From: an uncultured Acetatifactor sp.
GTDB taxonomy: Bacteria > Bacillota > Clostridia > Lachnospirales > Lachnospiraceae
DNA length: 15,819 nucleotides
Reading direction: 5' to 3'
Assembly (NCBI GenBank): GCA_910578995.1
Contig: CAJTSY010000084.1
Location: 2,399 to 18,217, forward strand
The notes beneath the pieces were generated by a model. It was not told where the DNA came from, made no database searches, and worked only from the letters and a program-made list of their open reading frames with translations. Below are positions 1-6,032 of the stretch, piece by piece. Both the position numbers and the translations under genes were made by a program. Each line of letters opens with the position of its first letter. The first letter of the stretch is position 1.

Positions 1-28
1 CCGGGGAGCCGGTAAGGAAGGAGAAGGA

Positions 29-1213
29 ATGAGATATCCGAAATTTTTGCGTAAGGGGGGAACCATCGGGCTGATGGCGCCTTCCTTCGGGTGCGGGGAA
101 GGAGACTACAGAACCGCAGCCTTTGAGAATGCCTTAAGGAAATGGCGTGAAATGGGATATTTGTTGGCGCTTGGCCCCAACTGCTATGCGTCGGAGGGAG
201 TGGGGATCAGCAATACGCCGGAAAAGTGCGGCCGGGAGGTTATGGATTCTTTTTTGTCAGGGGAGTCGGACTGCCTGATTTCCTGCGGCGGCGGAGAGCT
301 GATGTGTGAAATCCTGCCCTATGTGGACTTCCGGAGGCTTGCCCAGGCTGAGCCCAAATGGTTTATGGGCTATTCTGACAATACCAACCTGACCTATCTG
401 CTTGCCACCCTGGCGGATACGGCTTCCGTGTACGGACCCTGCGCGGGAACCTTCGGCATGGAACCGTGGCACGCATCCCTGCATGATGCCTTTGGAATCC
501 TGACCGGGGAGAAGGCCGTAAGAAGCGGCTGCGGGACTGTTGGAGGGAACACGCCGGGTTCGGGAGAAAGTCATGGAGTTGCCGGAGGGATGGCCCCGGA
601 AGACGGCGGCAGGATGACGGGAGAGAGGCAGGAGGCCGGATTCGATGCAGCAGGGTATGAAGTTGCCATAAGCGGTTATGAGGGATGGGAAAAGGAATCC
701 CTGAAGGGTGCGGAGAACCCCCTGGCTCCTTACAACCTGACGGAGGAGCGCATTCTCCGTTCTTATCTGGGCAGAGAAAGGACTGTCGGTGAACTTGTAT
801 TTTCCGGAAGGCTGCTTGGGGGCTGTCTGGACTGTCTGGTGAATCTGTTGGGAACCCGTTTTGACAGGACAGTGGAATTTGTGGAGCGGTATAAGGAAGA
901 CGGCATCATCTGGTTTCTGGAAGCCTGTGACCTGAATGTGTTTTCCATCCGCCGGGCCATGTGGCAGATGGAAGAGGCCGGATGGCTGCGGCATGTGAAA
1001 GGCTTTCTCATTGGAAGGCCCTTAAACGGCGCGCCCATGATGAACCTGGATGCCTGTGACGCCGTTCTGGAGGTGGCGGGACGTAAAAACGTGCCTGTGG
1101 TCATGGATGTGGACCTGGGGCATCTGCCGCCCATGATGCCGTTGGTGGTGGGCAGTATGGCGGAGGTGGCTGCCGGGGGAAACGATATCCGGATAAAGAT
1201 GCGGTTTGCGTGA
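29..1213 (+). CDS. LD-carboxypeptidase family protein (peptidase S66, LdcA/MccF-like)
   Basis: Family S66 serine peptidases cut an L-D peptide bond: LdcA trims the terminal D-Ala of murein tetrapeptides and MccF inactivates microcin C. The family's Ser-Glu-His triad is visible: Ser116 in GYSDNTN (114-120), Glu298 in WFLEACD (295-301) and His365 in DLGHLPP (362-368). An N-terminal GLMAPSFG (14-21) and the NPLAPYNLTEE stretch (230-240) are also typical. There is no signal peptide or membrane segment, so it should be cytoplasmic. The start is supported by AAGGAG at 18-23, five bases upstream. At 394 residues it is longer than the usual 300-350 because of a Gly-rich insert at about 165-212. An in-frame TAA at 13-15 may end an upstream gene, but too little is shown to say. 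The family is clear; the choice between murein recycling and microcin or drug resistance is not. Confidence 0.88.
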   Translation: MRYPKFLRKGGTIGLMAPSFGCGEGDYRTAAFENALRKWREMGYLLALGPNCYASEGVGISNTPEKCGREVMDSFLSGESDCLISCGGGELMCEILPYVDFRRLAQAEPKWFMGYSDNTNLTYLLATLADTASVYGPCAGTFGMEPWHASLHDAFGILTGEKAVRSGCGTVGGNTPGSGESHGVAGGMAPEDGGRMTGERQEAGFDAAGYEVAISGYEGWEKESLKGAENPLAPYNLTEERILRSYLGRERTVGELVFSGRLLGGCLDCLVNLLGTRFDRTVEFVERYKEDGIIWFLEACDLNVFSIRRAMWQMEEAGWLRHVKGFLIGRPLNGAPMMNLDACDAVLEVAGRKNVPVVMDVDLGHLPPMMPLVVGSMAEVAAGGNDIRIKMRFA

Positions 1214-1267
1214 AGCAAGGGACGGGAAGGAGCCAGTGACAGAACCGGGGACAGTATCACAACATAA

Positions 1268-1311
1268 AACAGCGCGAAGCAGGAACTGTCTGCGTTCCGC
1301 TTCGCGCTGTT
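1268..1311 (-). terminator. Hairpin terminator between the S66 peptidase and tRNA-Leu
   Basis: The arm ACAGCGCGAAGC (1269-1280) pairs perfectly with GCTTCGCGCTGT (1299-1310). It continues after a bulged A with GGAAC/GTTCC and a 7-base loop; A1268 and T1311 extend the base. Reading the minus strand, the stem is followed by a short TTTA run, so it best serves the tRNA, whose 3' end lies only about 3 bases away. It may also stop readthrough from the convergent peptidase gene. Confidence 0.75.
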
Positions 1312-1313
1312 AC

Positions 1314-1396
1314 TGCCGGCGATGGGACTTGAACCCATACGTGGTTGCCCACAACAGATTTTGAGTCTGCCTCGTCTGCCATTCCGACACGCCGGC
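1314..1396 (-). tRNA. tRNA-Leu, anticodon CAA
   Basis: Read on the minus strand, GCCGGCG (1396-1390) pairs perfectly with CGCCGGC (1321-1315), giving a 7-bp acceptor stem with discriminator A at 1314. The anticodon stem GCAGA/TCTGT encloses the loop CTCAAAA, so the anticodon is CAA (codon UUG). A long variable arm (TGTGGGCAACCACG) marks the class II Leu type, and GGTTCAAGTCC is the T arm. CCA is not encoded. It decodes UUG leucine codons. Confidence 0.95.
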
Positions 1397-1440
1397 CTTT
1401 GGTGGAAACAGGATTATCTGTAACCCTTACAACAAAATTT

Positions 1441-1469
1441 ATTTTATCATAGAAACGGTATCTTGGCAA
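1441..1469 (-). promoter_or_regulatory. Sigma-A type promoter for tRNA-Leu
   Basis: On the minus strand there is TTGCCA (1469-1464), a 17-base spacer and TAAAAT (1446-1441). The -10 box ends 44 bases before the tRNA 5' end, leaving room for a short 5' leader to be removed. The rest of the stretch 1397-1648 is AT-rich near the promoter and T-run-rich beyond it. I found no convincing plus-strand promoter for the next gene. Confidence 0.7.
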
Positions 1470-1648
1470 GTACAAAATGTTATATTTCGTGTTTTGTTTT
1501 CCGGCTTTTGTCTGCTGCCGGGTTTTCGCGGTGTTTTTTGGCGGAATATCCGGTGTACTTTTTGGAGAAGGGCCGGGGAGGGCTTTTGGGGAACAATTTG
1601 TGAGAAAGATGACAAGTCGGCGCCCGTCAGGGGAAAAGAGGAAGCGGT

Positions 1649-1900
1649 ATGGATGAAGTGAGAATGATGGTTTCATGTGTGGTGGTAAAGGATAACAGGA
1701 AAATCGTAAGGGTATCCTTCCTGCGGGGGAAGGACTATGCCGACGGTATACTTCCCGACGGCGTAATAGAGAAATCCGGCGGCTTCACCCCGGATGAGGT
1801 GCAGAAACTGGAGAATTACCTCCGGGCCAACCGTCAGGACATCCTGGGGCAGGCAAAGGCAATCAATCCCCTGAGAAACTGGCTGGGGGAATGGAAATAA
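1649..1900 (+). CDS. Small protein of unknown function (83 residues)
   Basis: I do not recognise this protein. The frame is open and sits between good signals: AGAGGAAG lies just before the ATG, and a separate promoter begins right after the stop. The N-terminal half looks like beta strands (residues 7-24, with VSCVVV then KIVRVSFLRG), followed by a FTPDEVQKLENYLRANRQDIL helix (about 50-70) and a WLGEWK end. It has no membrane segment, signal peptide or obvious metal site, so it is probably a small soluble cytoplasmic protein. Methionines 6 and 7 are alternative starts. It appears to be a single-gene unit. The reality of the gene is fairly secure from codon-like composition and context; its role is unknown. 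Confidence 0.7.
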   Translation: MDEVRMMVSCVVVKDNRKIVRVSFLRGKDYADGILPDGVIEKSGGFTPDEVQKLENYLRANRQDILGQAKAINPLRNWLGEWK

Positions 1901-1903
1901 AGC

Positions 1904-1932
1904 TTGACTTCCACGCTTTAAACCGCTAAAAT
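1904..1932 (+). promoter_or_regulatory. Sigma-A type promoter for the aldolase gene
   Basis: TTGACT (1904-1909), a 17-base spacer and TAAAAT (1927-1932) closely match the consensus. Transcription would start near 1939, leaving an ~85-base 5' untranslated region before the ATG at 2025. The promoter begins 4 bases after the preceding stop codon. Confidence 0.75.
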
Positions 1933-2024
1933 CATAAGGGTAGATTTATTTATGCATTGGGGCCATGGGGACCCGGTATGGCCCCGGAATTTCGAAAATA
2001 AGGCAGCAGGAGGACAGAGAGGTT

Positions 2025-2996
2025 ATGAAGGAGATATCAAATTTAATAGCGTACCGTCCGGATGTGAAAGTGGTGGATGCCACCATGCGTGACGGAGGAC
2101 TGGTAAATGATTTTTATTTTACGGATGAGTTTGTAAGGGCATTGTACCTGGCGAACCTTCGTGCCGGGGTGGATTATATGGAGTTTGGGTATAAGGCGTC
2201 CCGGGAGATGTTTGACGAAAATAAATTCGGAAAGTGGAAATTCTGCAGGGATGAGCATATCCGGGAGATCGTGGGGGAAAATGCCACGGACCTGAAGCTT
2301 GCGGTGATGGCGGATGTGGGCAGATGCGAGAAGACGGACATCCTGGACAGGGCGGACAGCCCCATTGATTTGATCCGTGTGGCTACCTATGTGAACACCA
2401 TTCCCGGCGCGGTGGCCATGATCGAGGATGCGGCGAAAAAGGGATACGAGGTGAGCTGCAACATTATGGCGATTTCCAATGTCCGGGAAGGCGAACTGAA
2501 GGCTGCATTGGAAATCCTGGCCCAGACACCGGCGGATGTGCTTTATATTGTGGACAGTTACGGCGCCATGTATCCGGAGCAGATTGCACGTTTCGTGGAC
2601 ATGTATATGGAGGTGGCGGCAAAATACGGCAAGAAGGTGGGAATTCATGCCCATAACAACCAACAGCTTGCCTTTGCCAATACCATAGAGGCCGTTGGCG
2701 ACGGGGCGAACTGGCTGGATGCAACCTATGCCTCCATGGGGCGCGGTGCAGGCAACTGTGCCATGGAGCTGCTTCTGGGCTTCCTGCGCAATCCCAAGTA
2801 CAACGTGTATCCTGCCATCCGGTTTGTGGACACTTATATGAACCGGCTGAAGGCGGAAGGGGTGGTGTGGGGATATGACCTGCAGTATCTTATGACAGGG
2901 CTTCTGAACCAGCATCCAAGGGCGGCAATTCAGTTTACGAAAGAAAAACGAAACGATTATACGGAATTTTACAGGGAAATAGTGGCTCAGGACTGA
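2025..2996 (+). CDS. HMGL-like (DRE-TIM) aldolase/lyase family protein, substrate unknown
   Basis: This is a TIM-barrel metal-dependent aldolase/lyase of the HMG-CoA lyase, isopropylmalate synthase and 4-hydroxy-2-oxovalerate aldolase superfamily. The family's signatures are DATMRDGG (residues 18-25, the DRE-like catalytic loop with Arg22 and Asp23), HAHNN (208-212, two metal-ligand histidines) and the Gly-rich GRGAGN (239-244). The ATG at 2025 is chosen over the in-frame ATG at 1965: it gives 323 residues, begins just before the conserved barrel, and AGGAGG (2008-2013) plus a GAGAGG run lie upstream. Such enzymes usually cleave or form C-C bonds on 2-oxo acids. No acetaldehyde dehydrogenase, thiolase or synthase partner lies beside it, so the substrate cannot be inferred. 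It seems to be transcribed alone from 1904-1932. Family assignment is firm; a specific name would be a guess. Confidence 0.85.
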   Translation: MKEISNLIAYRPDVKVVDATMRDGGLVNDFYFTDEFVRALYLANLRAGVDYMEFGYKASREMFDENKFGKWKFCRDEHIREIVGENATDLKLAVMADVGRCEKTDILDRADSPIDLIRVATYVNTIPGAVAMIEDAAKKGYEVSCNIMAISNVREGELKAALEILAQTPADVLYIVDSYGAMYPEQIARFVDMYMEVAAKYGKKVGIHAHNNQQLAFANTIEAVGDGANWLDATYASMGRGAGNCAMELLLGFLRNPKYNVYPAIRFVDTYMNRLKAEGVVWGYDLQYLMTGLLNQHPRAAIQFTKEKRNDYTEFYREIVAQD

Positions 2997-3136
2997 CAGG
3001 GAACAGCATTGTGAAAAAGAGGCCACGACAGGGAGCGGCACTGCGGGAAAGAGGCCATGACAGGAAGCGGTGCGAAAAAGTGTTGGCTGAGACAGGATGT
3101 GGAGAGAGTCCGTATAAGAAATGAGGAGACGACAGG
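2995..3136. repeat. Degenerate 32-base tandem repeat headed by GACAGG, upstream of arsR
   Basis: GACAGG occurs at 2995, 3027, 3059 and 3091, exactly 32 bases apart, and once more at 3131. Copies 1 (2995-3026) and 2 (3027-3058) match at 25 of 32 positions, and all seven differences are transitions. Copy 3 keeps the head, an AGCGG block and GCGAAAAAG. Copy 4 shares mainly the head. The array fills the aldolase-arsR gap and overlaps the aldolase stop codon by 2 bases. No clear promoter was found here: a weak GAGACA, 18-base spacer, TATAAG (3089-3118) is the best candidate for arsR. Confidence 0.6.
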
Positions 3137-3142
3137 CAGAAA

Positions 3143-3487
3143 ATGGAAGAAAATGTTTATATCCATGTAAATGAAGAAACGTTAAAACGTATAGATGAGA
3201 AGATGCCGCCGGAGGAAGAGCTGCAGGATCTGGCGGAGTTTTATAAAGTGTTCGGGGATGCCACACGTCTGAAGATTCTGTATGTGCTTTTAAGCGCCGA
3301 GATGTGTGTGTATGACATTGCGGCGGTTCTTGGCATGTCCCAGTCGGCGATCTCCCACCAGCTGCGTGTACTGAAGCAGATGGATCTGGTGAAAAACCGC
3401 AGGGAGGGCAAGACTATATTCTATTCCCTGGCGGACGCGCATATAGTCACCATATTGAGCCAGGGCCTTGACCATATCGAAGAATAA
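3143..3487 (+). CDS. ArsR/SmtB-family metal-sensing repressor, likely zinc-responsive
   Basis: This is a dimeric winged-helix repressor that leaves DNA on binding metal. The recognition helix is SQSAISHQLRVLKQM (66-80), followed by the beta wing (NRREGKTIFYSL). Two SmtB-like sites are visible. Cys55 in EMCVYDIA corresponds to the alpha-3 cysteine of SmtB. The C-terminal helix has Asp98-x-His100, ten residues, His111-x-x-Glu114, the exact alpha-5 zinc/cobalt pattern of SmtB and CzrA. The CxC box of arsenic-sensing ArsR is absent (Tyr57 sits at the second Cys position). Length (114) is normal. The ribosome site is weak: GAGGAG lies 14 bases upstream. No metal pump or metallothionein gene adjoins it, so its targets are elsewhere or it regulates itself. 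Its 3' end is duplicated immediately downstream. Confidence 0.92.
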   Translation: MEENVYIHVNEETLKRIDEKMPPEEELQDLAEFYKVFGDATRLKILYVLLSAEMCVYDIAAVLGMSQSAISHQLRVLKQMDLVKNRREGKTIFYSLADAHIVTILSQGLDHIEE

Positions 3488-3523
3488 GCATTAAGCCAGG
3501 GACTTATCCATATCGAAGAATGA
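3455..3523 (+). repeat. In-frame tandem duplication of the arsR 3' end (36-base period)
   Basis: Bases 3455-3487, which encode LSQGLDHIEE and the stop, recur at 3491-3523 with 28 of 33 identities. The period of 36 keeps the frame. After the TAA the same frame reads ALSQGLIHIEE and ends in TGA. Apart from the stop codon, two changes are synonymous (TTG/TTA, GGC/GGA) and one codon differs (GAC to ATC). Confidence 0.85.
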
Positions 3524-3544
3524 ACAGGGCCTGCCGTGCCCTGT
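3524..3544 (-). terminator. Short hairpin between the convergent arsR and DUF5050 genes
   Basis: ACAGGGC (3524-3530) pairs with GCCCTGT (3538-3544) around a 7-base loop. It sits one base beyond the DUF5050 stop codon and just after the arsR tail repeat. On the minus strand it is followed by a moderately T-rich TTCATTCTTC. Without a clean T run it is only a plausible, perhaps bidirectional, terminator. Confidence 0.4.
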
Positions 3545-3545
3545 A

Positions 3546-4562
3546 TCATTTCTGTGCGGCTTCGGAGGCCGCCTGGAAGACATCATAATAGTCTGAGCCT
3601 ATCTGGGAATGGTACATGGTGGCCGTGTCCCCAAATTCCTGGAAATACACATACTGGGAGGTCATGTTGATGCGGCAGTAATTTCCTTCCGCGATGGTTT
3701 TGGCTCCGCTGCCGTCTGTCCGCATACATTTCAGCTGGGCATCTGCACCGTTTTTCTGATAATATACAAAGCCTCCGCCCACGTTGAAGCAGTCCACCCT
3801 GTCCTGGGTGAGGATTTCAATTACATTCTGGGACAGGGAATAGCGGCAGAGCCTGTAATTGTTGGCAACATCCAGATAATAGACATAATCACCTTCCAGA
3901 ACGGGATACCAGAGATTTCCCTTCCATACTTCGGAGGGGGTGTCAGTGGAAGTATCCAGGGCATAGAGATAGTGGTCGCTCTGTGTGCCGTTGTAGTAGA
4001 TATAGCCGTTGTCCGCGCAGGCCGGATTGATGACGTAATCGGCCAGAGGCTCTTTTTCGGAACTGTCGATGCGCATCTTAAAGAAAGAAGGGCCTGCGTT
4101 TTCGGAGGACAGCATGTAAAGATAATTATCCACAAGCTGCGCGGTGACGATGACGCCGTTGGTGAGACCTTCGGCATTGCTGCCGTCCAGACGGCTCCGC
4201 TGGAAGGACCGCATGCCGAAGGCCTCGCCAAAGTCTGAGGACACGGAGGAATTTCCGGTGTGGTAATAGTAGAGATATTTGCCGCCGGCCAGGATATTGC
4301 GTACTTCCAGGGTGTTCAGTCTGCGGAGATTGGCTTCACCCGGATCCATGGCAAAGAGGCCGCCCCCACGGAAGGTATTGTAAAAATAAACCGTGCCGTC
4401 ATATTCACAGAATAATCCGTCATTGTTCAGGTTGCCTGCGGTGTTGCCCACGGTGCCGGGAGGGTTCATGACCACGCGTTGGGAGAGCGCAAGGAGAACG
4501 GCTGCGGCTGCGACAAGGATGACAACTGCTGTGATCAGTGTGATTCTGATTGTTTTTTTCAT
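3546..4562 (-). CDS. Membrane-anchored DUF5050 (beta-propeller-like) protein
   Basis: A short basic N-terminus and a hydrophobic helix (about residues 5-27, rich in Ala, Val, Leu and Ile) form a signal anchor or signal peptide. The rest is therefore outside the membrane. The body has repeating Tyr/Gly-rich beta blocks such as CEYDGTVYFYNT, GKYLYYYH, DNYLYMLSS, NGYIYYNGTQ, DYVYYLD and GGFVYYQ, which resemble the DUF5050 family of clostridial surface proteins related to YWTD/TolB-like propellers. No lipobox cysteine or sortase motif is seen, and there are no obvious catalytic residues. Upstream on its strand are AGGACAGGA before the ATG and a good promoter at 4635-4663. It appears monocistronic. 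Proteins of this type are thought to bind or scaffold at the cell surface, but the ligand is unknown. Confidence 0.75.
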   Translation of the reverse strand: MKKTIRITLITAVVILVAAAAVLLALSQRVVMNPPGTVGNTAGNLNNDGLFCEYDGTVYFYNTFRGGGLFAMDPGEANLRRLNTLEVRNILAGGKYLYYYHTGNSSVSSDFGEAFGMRSFQRSRLDGSNAEGLTNGVIVTAQLVDNYLYMLSSENAGPSFFKMRIDSSEKEPLADYVINPACADNGYIYYNGTQSDHYLYALDTSTDTPSEVWKGNLWYPVLEGDYVYYLDVANNYRLCRYSLSQNVIEILTQDRVDCFNVGGGFVYYQKNGADAQLKCMRTDGSGAKTIAEGNYCRINMTSQYVYFQEFGDTATMYHSQIGSDYYDVFQAASEAAQK

Positions 4563-4634
4563 ATGATTCCTGTCCTATCCTTCATTTTTCTAGGCTAATG
4601 TCCTTTTGAGGGAACATTAATCTTTCCTATTTAC

Positions 4635-4663
4635 ATTTTACACCCCTTTTTGCTTGCTATCAA
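4635..4663 (-). promoter_or_regulatory. Sigma-A type promoter for the DUF5050 gene
   Basis: On the minus strand there is TTGATA (4663-4658), a 17-base spacer and TAAAAT (4640-4635). Transcription would start near 4628, giving a ~65-base leader that carries an imperfect inverted repeat, TAATGT/ACATTA (4596-4619). The -35 box overlaps the -35 region of the divergent pheA promoter. Confidence 0.7.
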
Positions 4664-4680
4664 GGTTGTTTTGGTATAAT
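4650..4680 (+). promoter_or_regulatory. Extended -10 promoter of the pheA operon
   Basis: A perfect TATAAT (4675-4680) is preceded by TGG (4672-4674), an extended -10 element. The -35 is poorly placed: TTGCTA at 4654 leaves 15 bases, TTGCTT at 4650 leaves 19. Transcription should start near 4687, right at the edge of the leader repeats, so the pheA leader is about 180 bases. Confidence 0.65.
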
Positions 4681-4691
4681 ATAGAAAAAAA

Positions 4692-4840
4692 GGCATTTTC
4701 ATAAAAAAAGAGCGTTTTCATAGAAAGAATACTTGCATGGAAAAAGGTATCTTCATGGATAAAAGTCAAAAAGAGCAGCTTCGATAGAAGAAAGAGCAAT
4801 TTCATGGAAGAAGGGCTGTCTTCATGGAAGTACAAAAAAG
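4692..4840. repeat. Seven-copy degenerate ~19-base repeat in the pheA leader
   Basis: A unit close to TTTCATGGAAGAAAGAGC recurs with its CAT (or GAT) core at 4700, 4719, 4736, 4754, 4783, 4803 and 4823. Spacing is 17-20 bases except for one 29-base step. The array occupies most of the transcribed leader and ends just before the pheA ribosome binding site. I saw no T-box consensus and no terminator/antiterminator pair in it. Confidence 0.65.
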
Positions 4841-4866
4841 GTTTATTGGATAAAGGAGTCATAGGA

Positions 4867-5991
4867 ATGGATTTATTGGAATTGAGAGGGAGAATTGATG
4901 TCATTGATGCGGAGATCGTAAATCTGTATGAACAGCGCATGGAGATCTGCAGGCAGGTGGCGGAGTACAAGATTTCCACAGGGAAGAAGGTATTGGACAG
5001 GCAGCGGGAGGCAGAGAAACTGGAGAAGGTGAAGGCGATGACGCATAATGACTTCAACCGCTGCGGAATCCAGGAGCTGTTTGAGCAGATCATGTCCATG
5101 AGCAGGAAGCTGCAGTATCAGCTGCTGACGGAGAAGGGAAGTATGGGGAAGCTGCCTTTCATCGGTGTGGACGAACTGGAGACCGGGACAGCCAGGGTGG
5201 TGTTTCAGGGGGCAGAGGGGGCCTATTCCCAGGCAGCCATGACGCAGTATTTCGGGGACAGGGTCAACAGTTTCCATGTGGATACGTTCCGGGACGCCAT
5301 GAACGCCATAGACGAGGGGAGCGCGGACTTTGCGGTGCTTCCCATTGAAAATTCCACAGCGGGCATTGTGAACGAGATCTATGACCTGCTGCAGGAGTAT
5401 GAGAATTACATCGTGGGGGAGCAGATCATCAAAATAGAACACTGCCTCCTGGGTGTGCCGGGAGCCGGACTGGAGGATATCCGCACGGTTTATTCCCACC
5501 CACAGTCCCTGATGCAGAGTTCCAAGTACCTGGAACTGCATGACTGGAGACAGATCAGCATGCAGAACAATGCCTTTGCCGCCAGGAAAGTGGCGGAAGA
5601 GGGGGACAGAAGCCAGGCGGCCATAGCGGGGGAGCATGCGGCGGCTGTCTACGGCCTGCAGGTGCTCCAGAGACAGATCAATCATTCCGGCGCCAATTCA
5701 ACCAGGTTCATCATAGTTACCAACCAGAAGATATTCAGAAAGGATGCCGCAAAGATCAGCATTTGTTTTGAAGTGCCCCATGAGAGCGGATCCCTTTACC
5801 ACATGCTGTCCCACTTTATCTACAATCACCTGAATATGACCAAGATAGAAAGCCGTCCCATTGAGGACAGGAACTGGGAATACCGCTTTTTTATTGATTT
5901 TGAGGGGAACCTGGCGGACAGCGCGGTGAAGAATGCCCTGAGGGGGCTGCGGGAAGAGGCCAGGAACATGAAGATACTGGGGAATTATTAG
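4867..5991 (+). CDS. pheA: P-protein: chorismate mutase / prephenate dehydratase
   Basis: This bifunctional cytoplasmic enzyme turns chorismate to prephenate and then to phenylpyruvate, the committed route to phenylalanine. Residues 1-88 are an AroQ-type mutase (LLELRGRIDVIDAEIVNLY, then KVLDRQREAEKL). Residues 110-285 are the dehydratase, with FQGAEGAYS (113-121), PIENSTAG (159-166), SHPQSL (210-215) and the catalytic NSTRF (277-281). Residues 297-374 are an ACT domain with GSLYHML and ESRP (328-331), the usual phenylalanine-binding motifs, so feedback inhibition is expected. The ATG at 4867 is preferred over the in-frame ATG at 4804 because AAAGGAG lies 8 bases before it and the domain begins immediately. 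Length 374 is normal. It is the first gene of a six-gene operon, behind a repeat-filled leader. Confidence 0.95.
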   Translation: MDLLELRGRIDVIDAEIVNLYEQRMEICRQVAEYKISTGKKVLDRQREAEKLEKVKAMTHNDFNRCGIQELFEQIMSMSRKLQYQLLTEKGSMGKLPFIGVDELETGTARVVFQGAEGAYSQAAMTQYFGDRVNSFHVDTFRDAMNAIDEGSADFAVLPIENSTAGIVNEIYDLLQEYENYIVGEQIIKIEHCLLGVPGAGLEDIRTVYSHPQSLMQSSKYLELHDWRQISMQNNAFAARKVAEEGDRSQAAIAGEHAAAVYGLQVLQRQINHSGANSTRFIIVTNQKIFRKDAAKISICFEVPHESGSLYHMLSHFIYNHLNMTKIESRPIEDRNWEYRFFIDFEGNLADSAVKNALRGLREEARNMKILGNY

Positions 5992-6032
5992 GCGGCCGGG
6001 GAAGGGCCCCGGAGGCAGGGAAGAGGCAGAGT

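Noticed and set aside
2995..3136. CRISPR array
   Set aside because: Only the 6-base head is constant, whole units diverge with no conserved repeat and unique spacer alternation, and no cas gene is present.
4737..4787. 16-codon frame in the pheA leader as a Phe attenuation peptide
   Set aside because: It has one Phe only, no ribosome site I trust, and no terminator hairpin with a T run downstream.
4687..4866. T-box riboswitch upstream of pheA
   Set aside because: No AGGGTGGNACCGCG-like box or terminator/antiterminator pair is visible.
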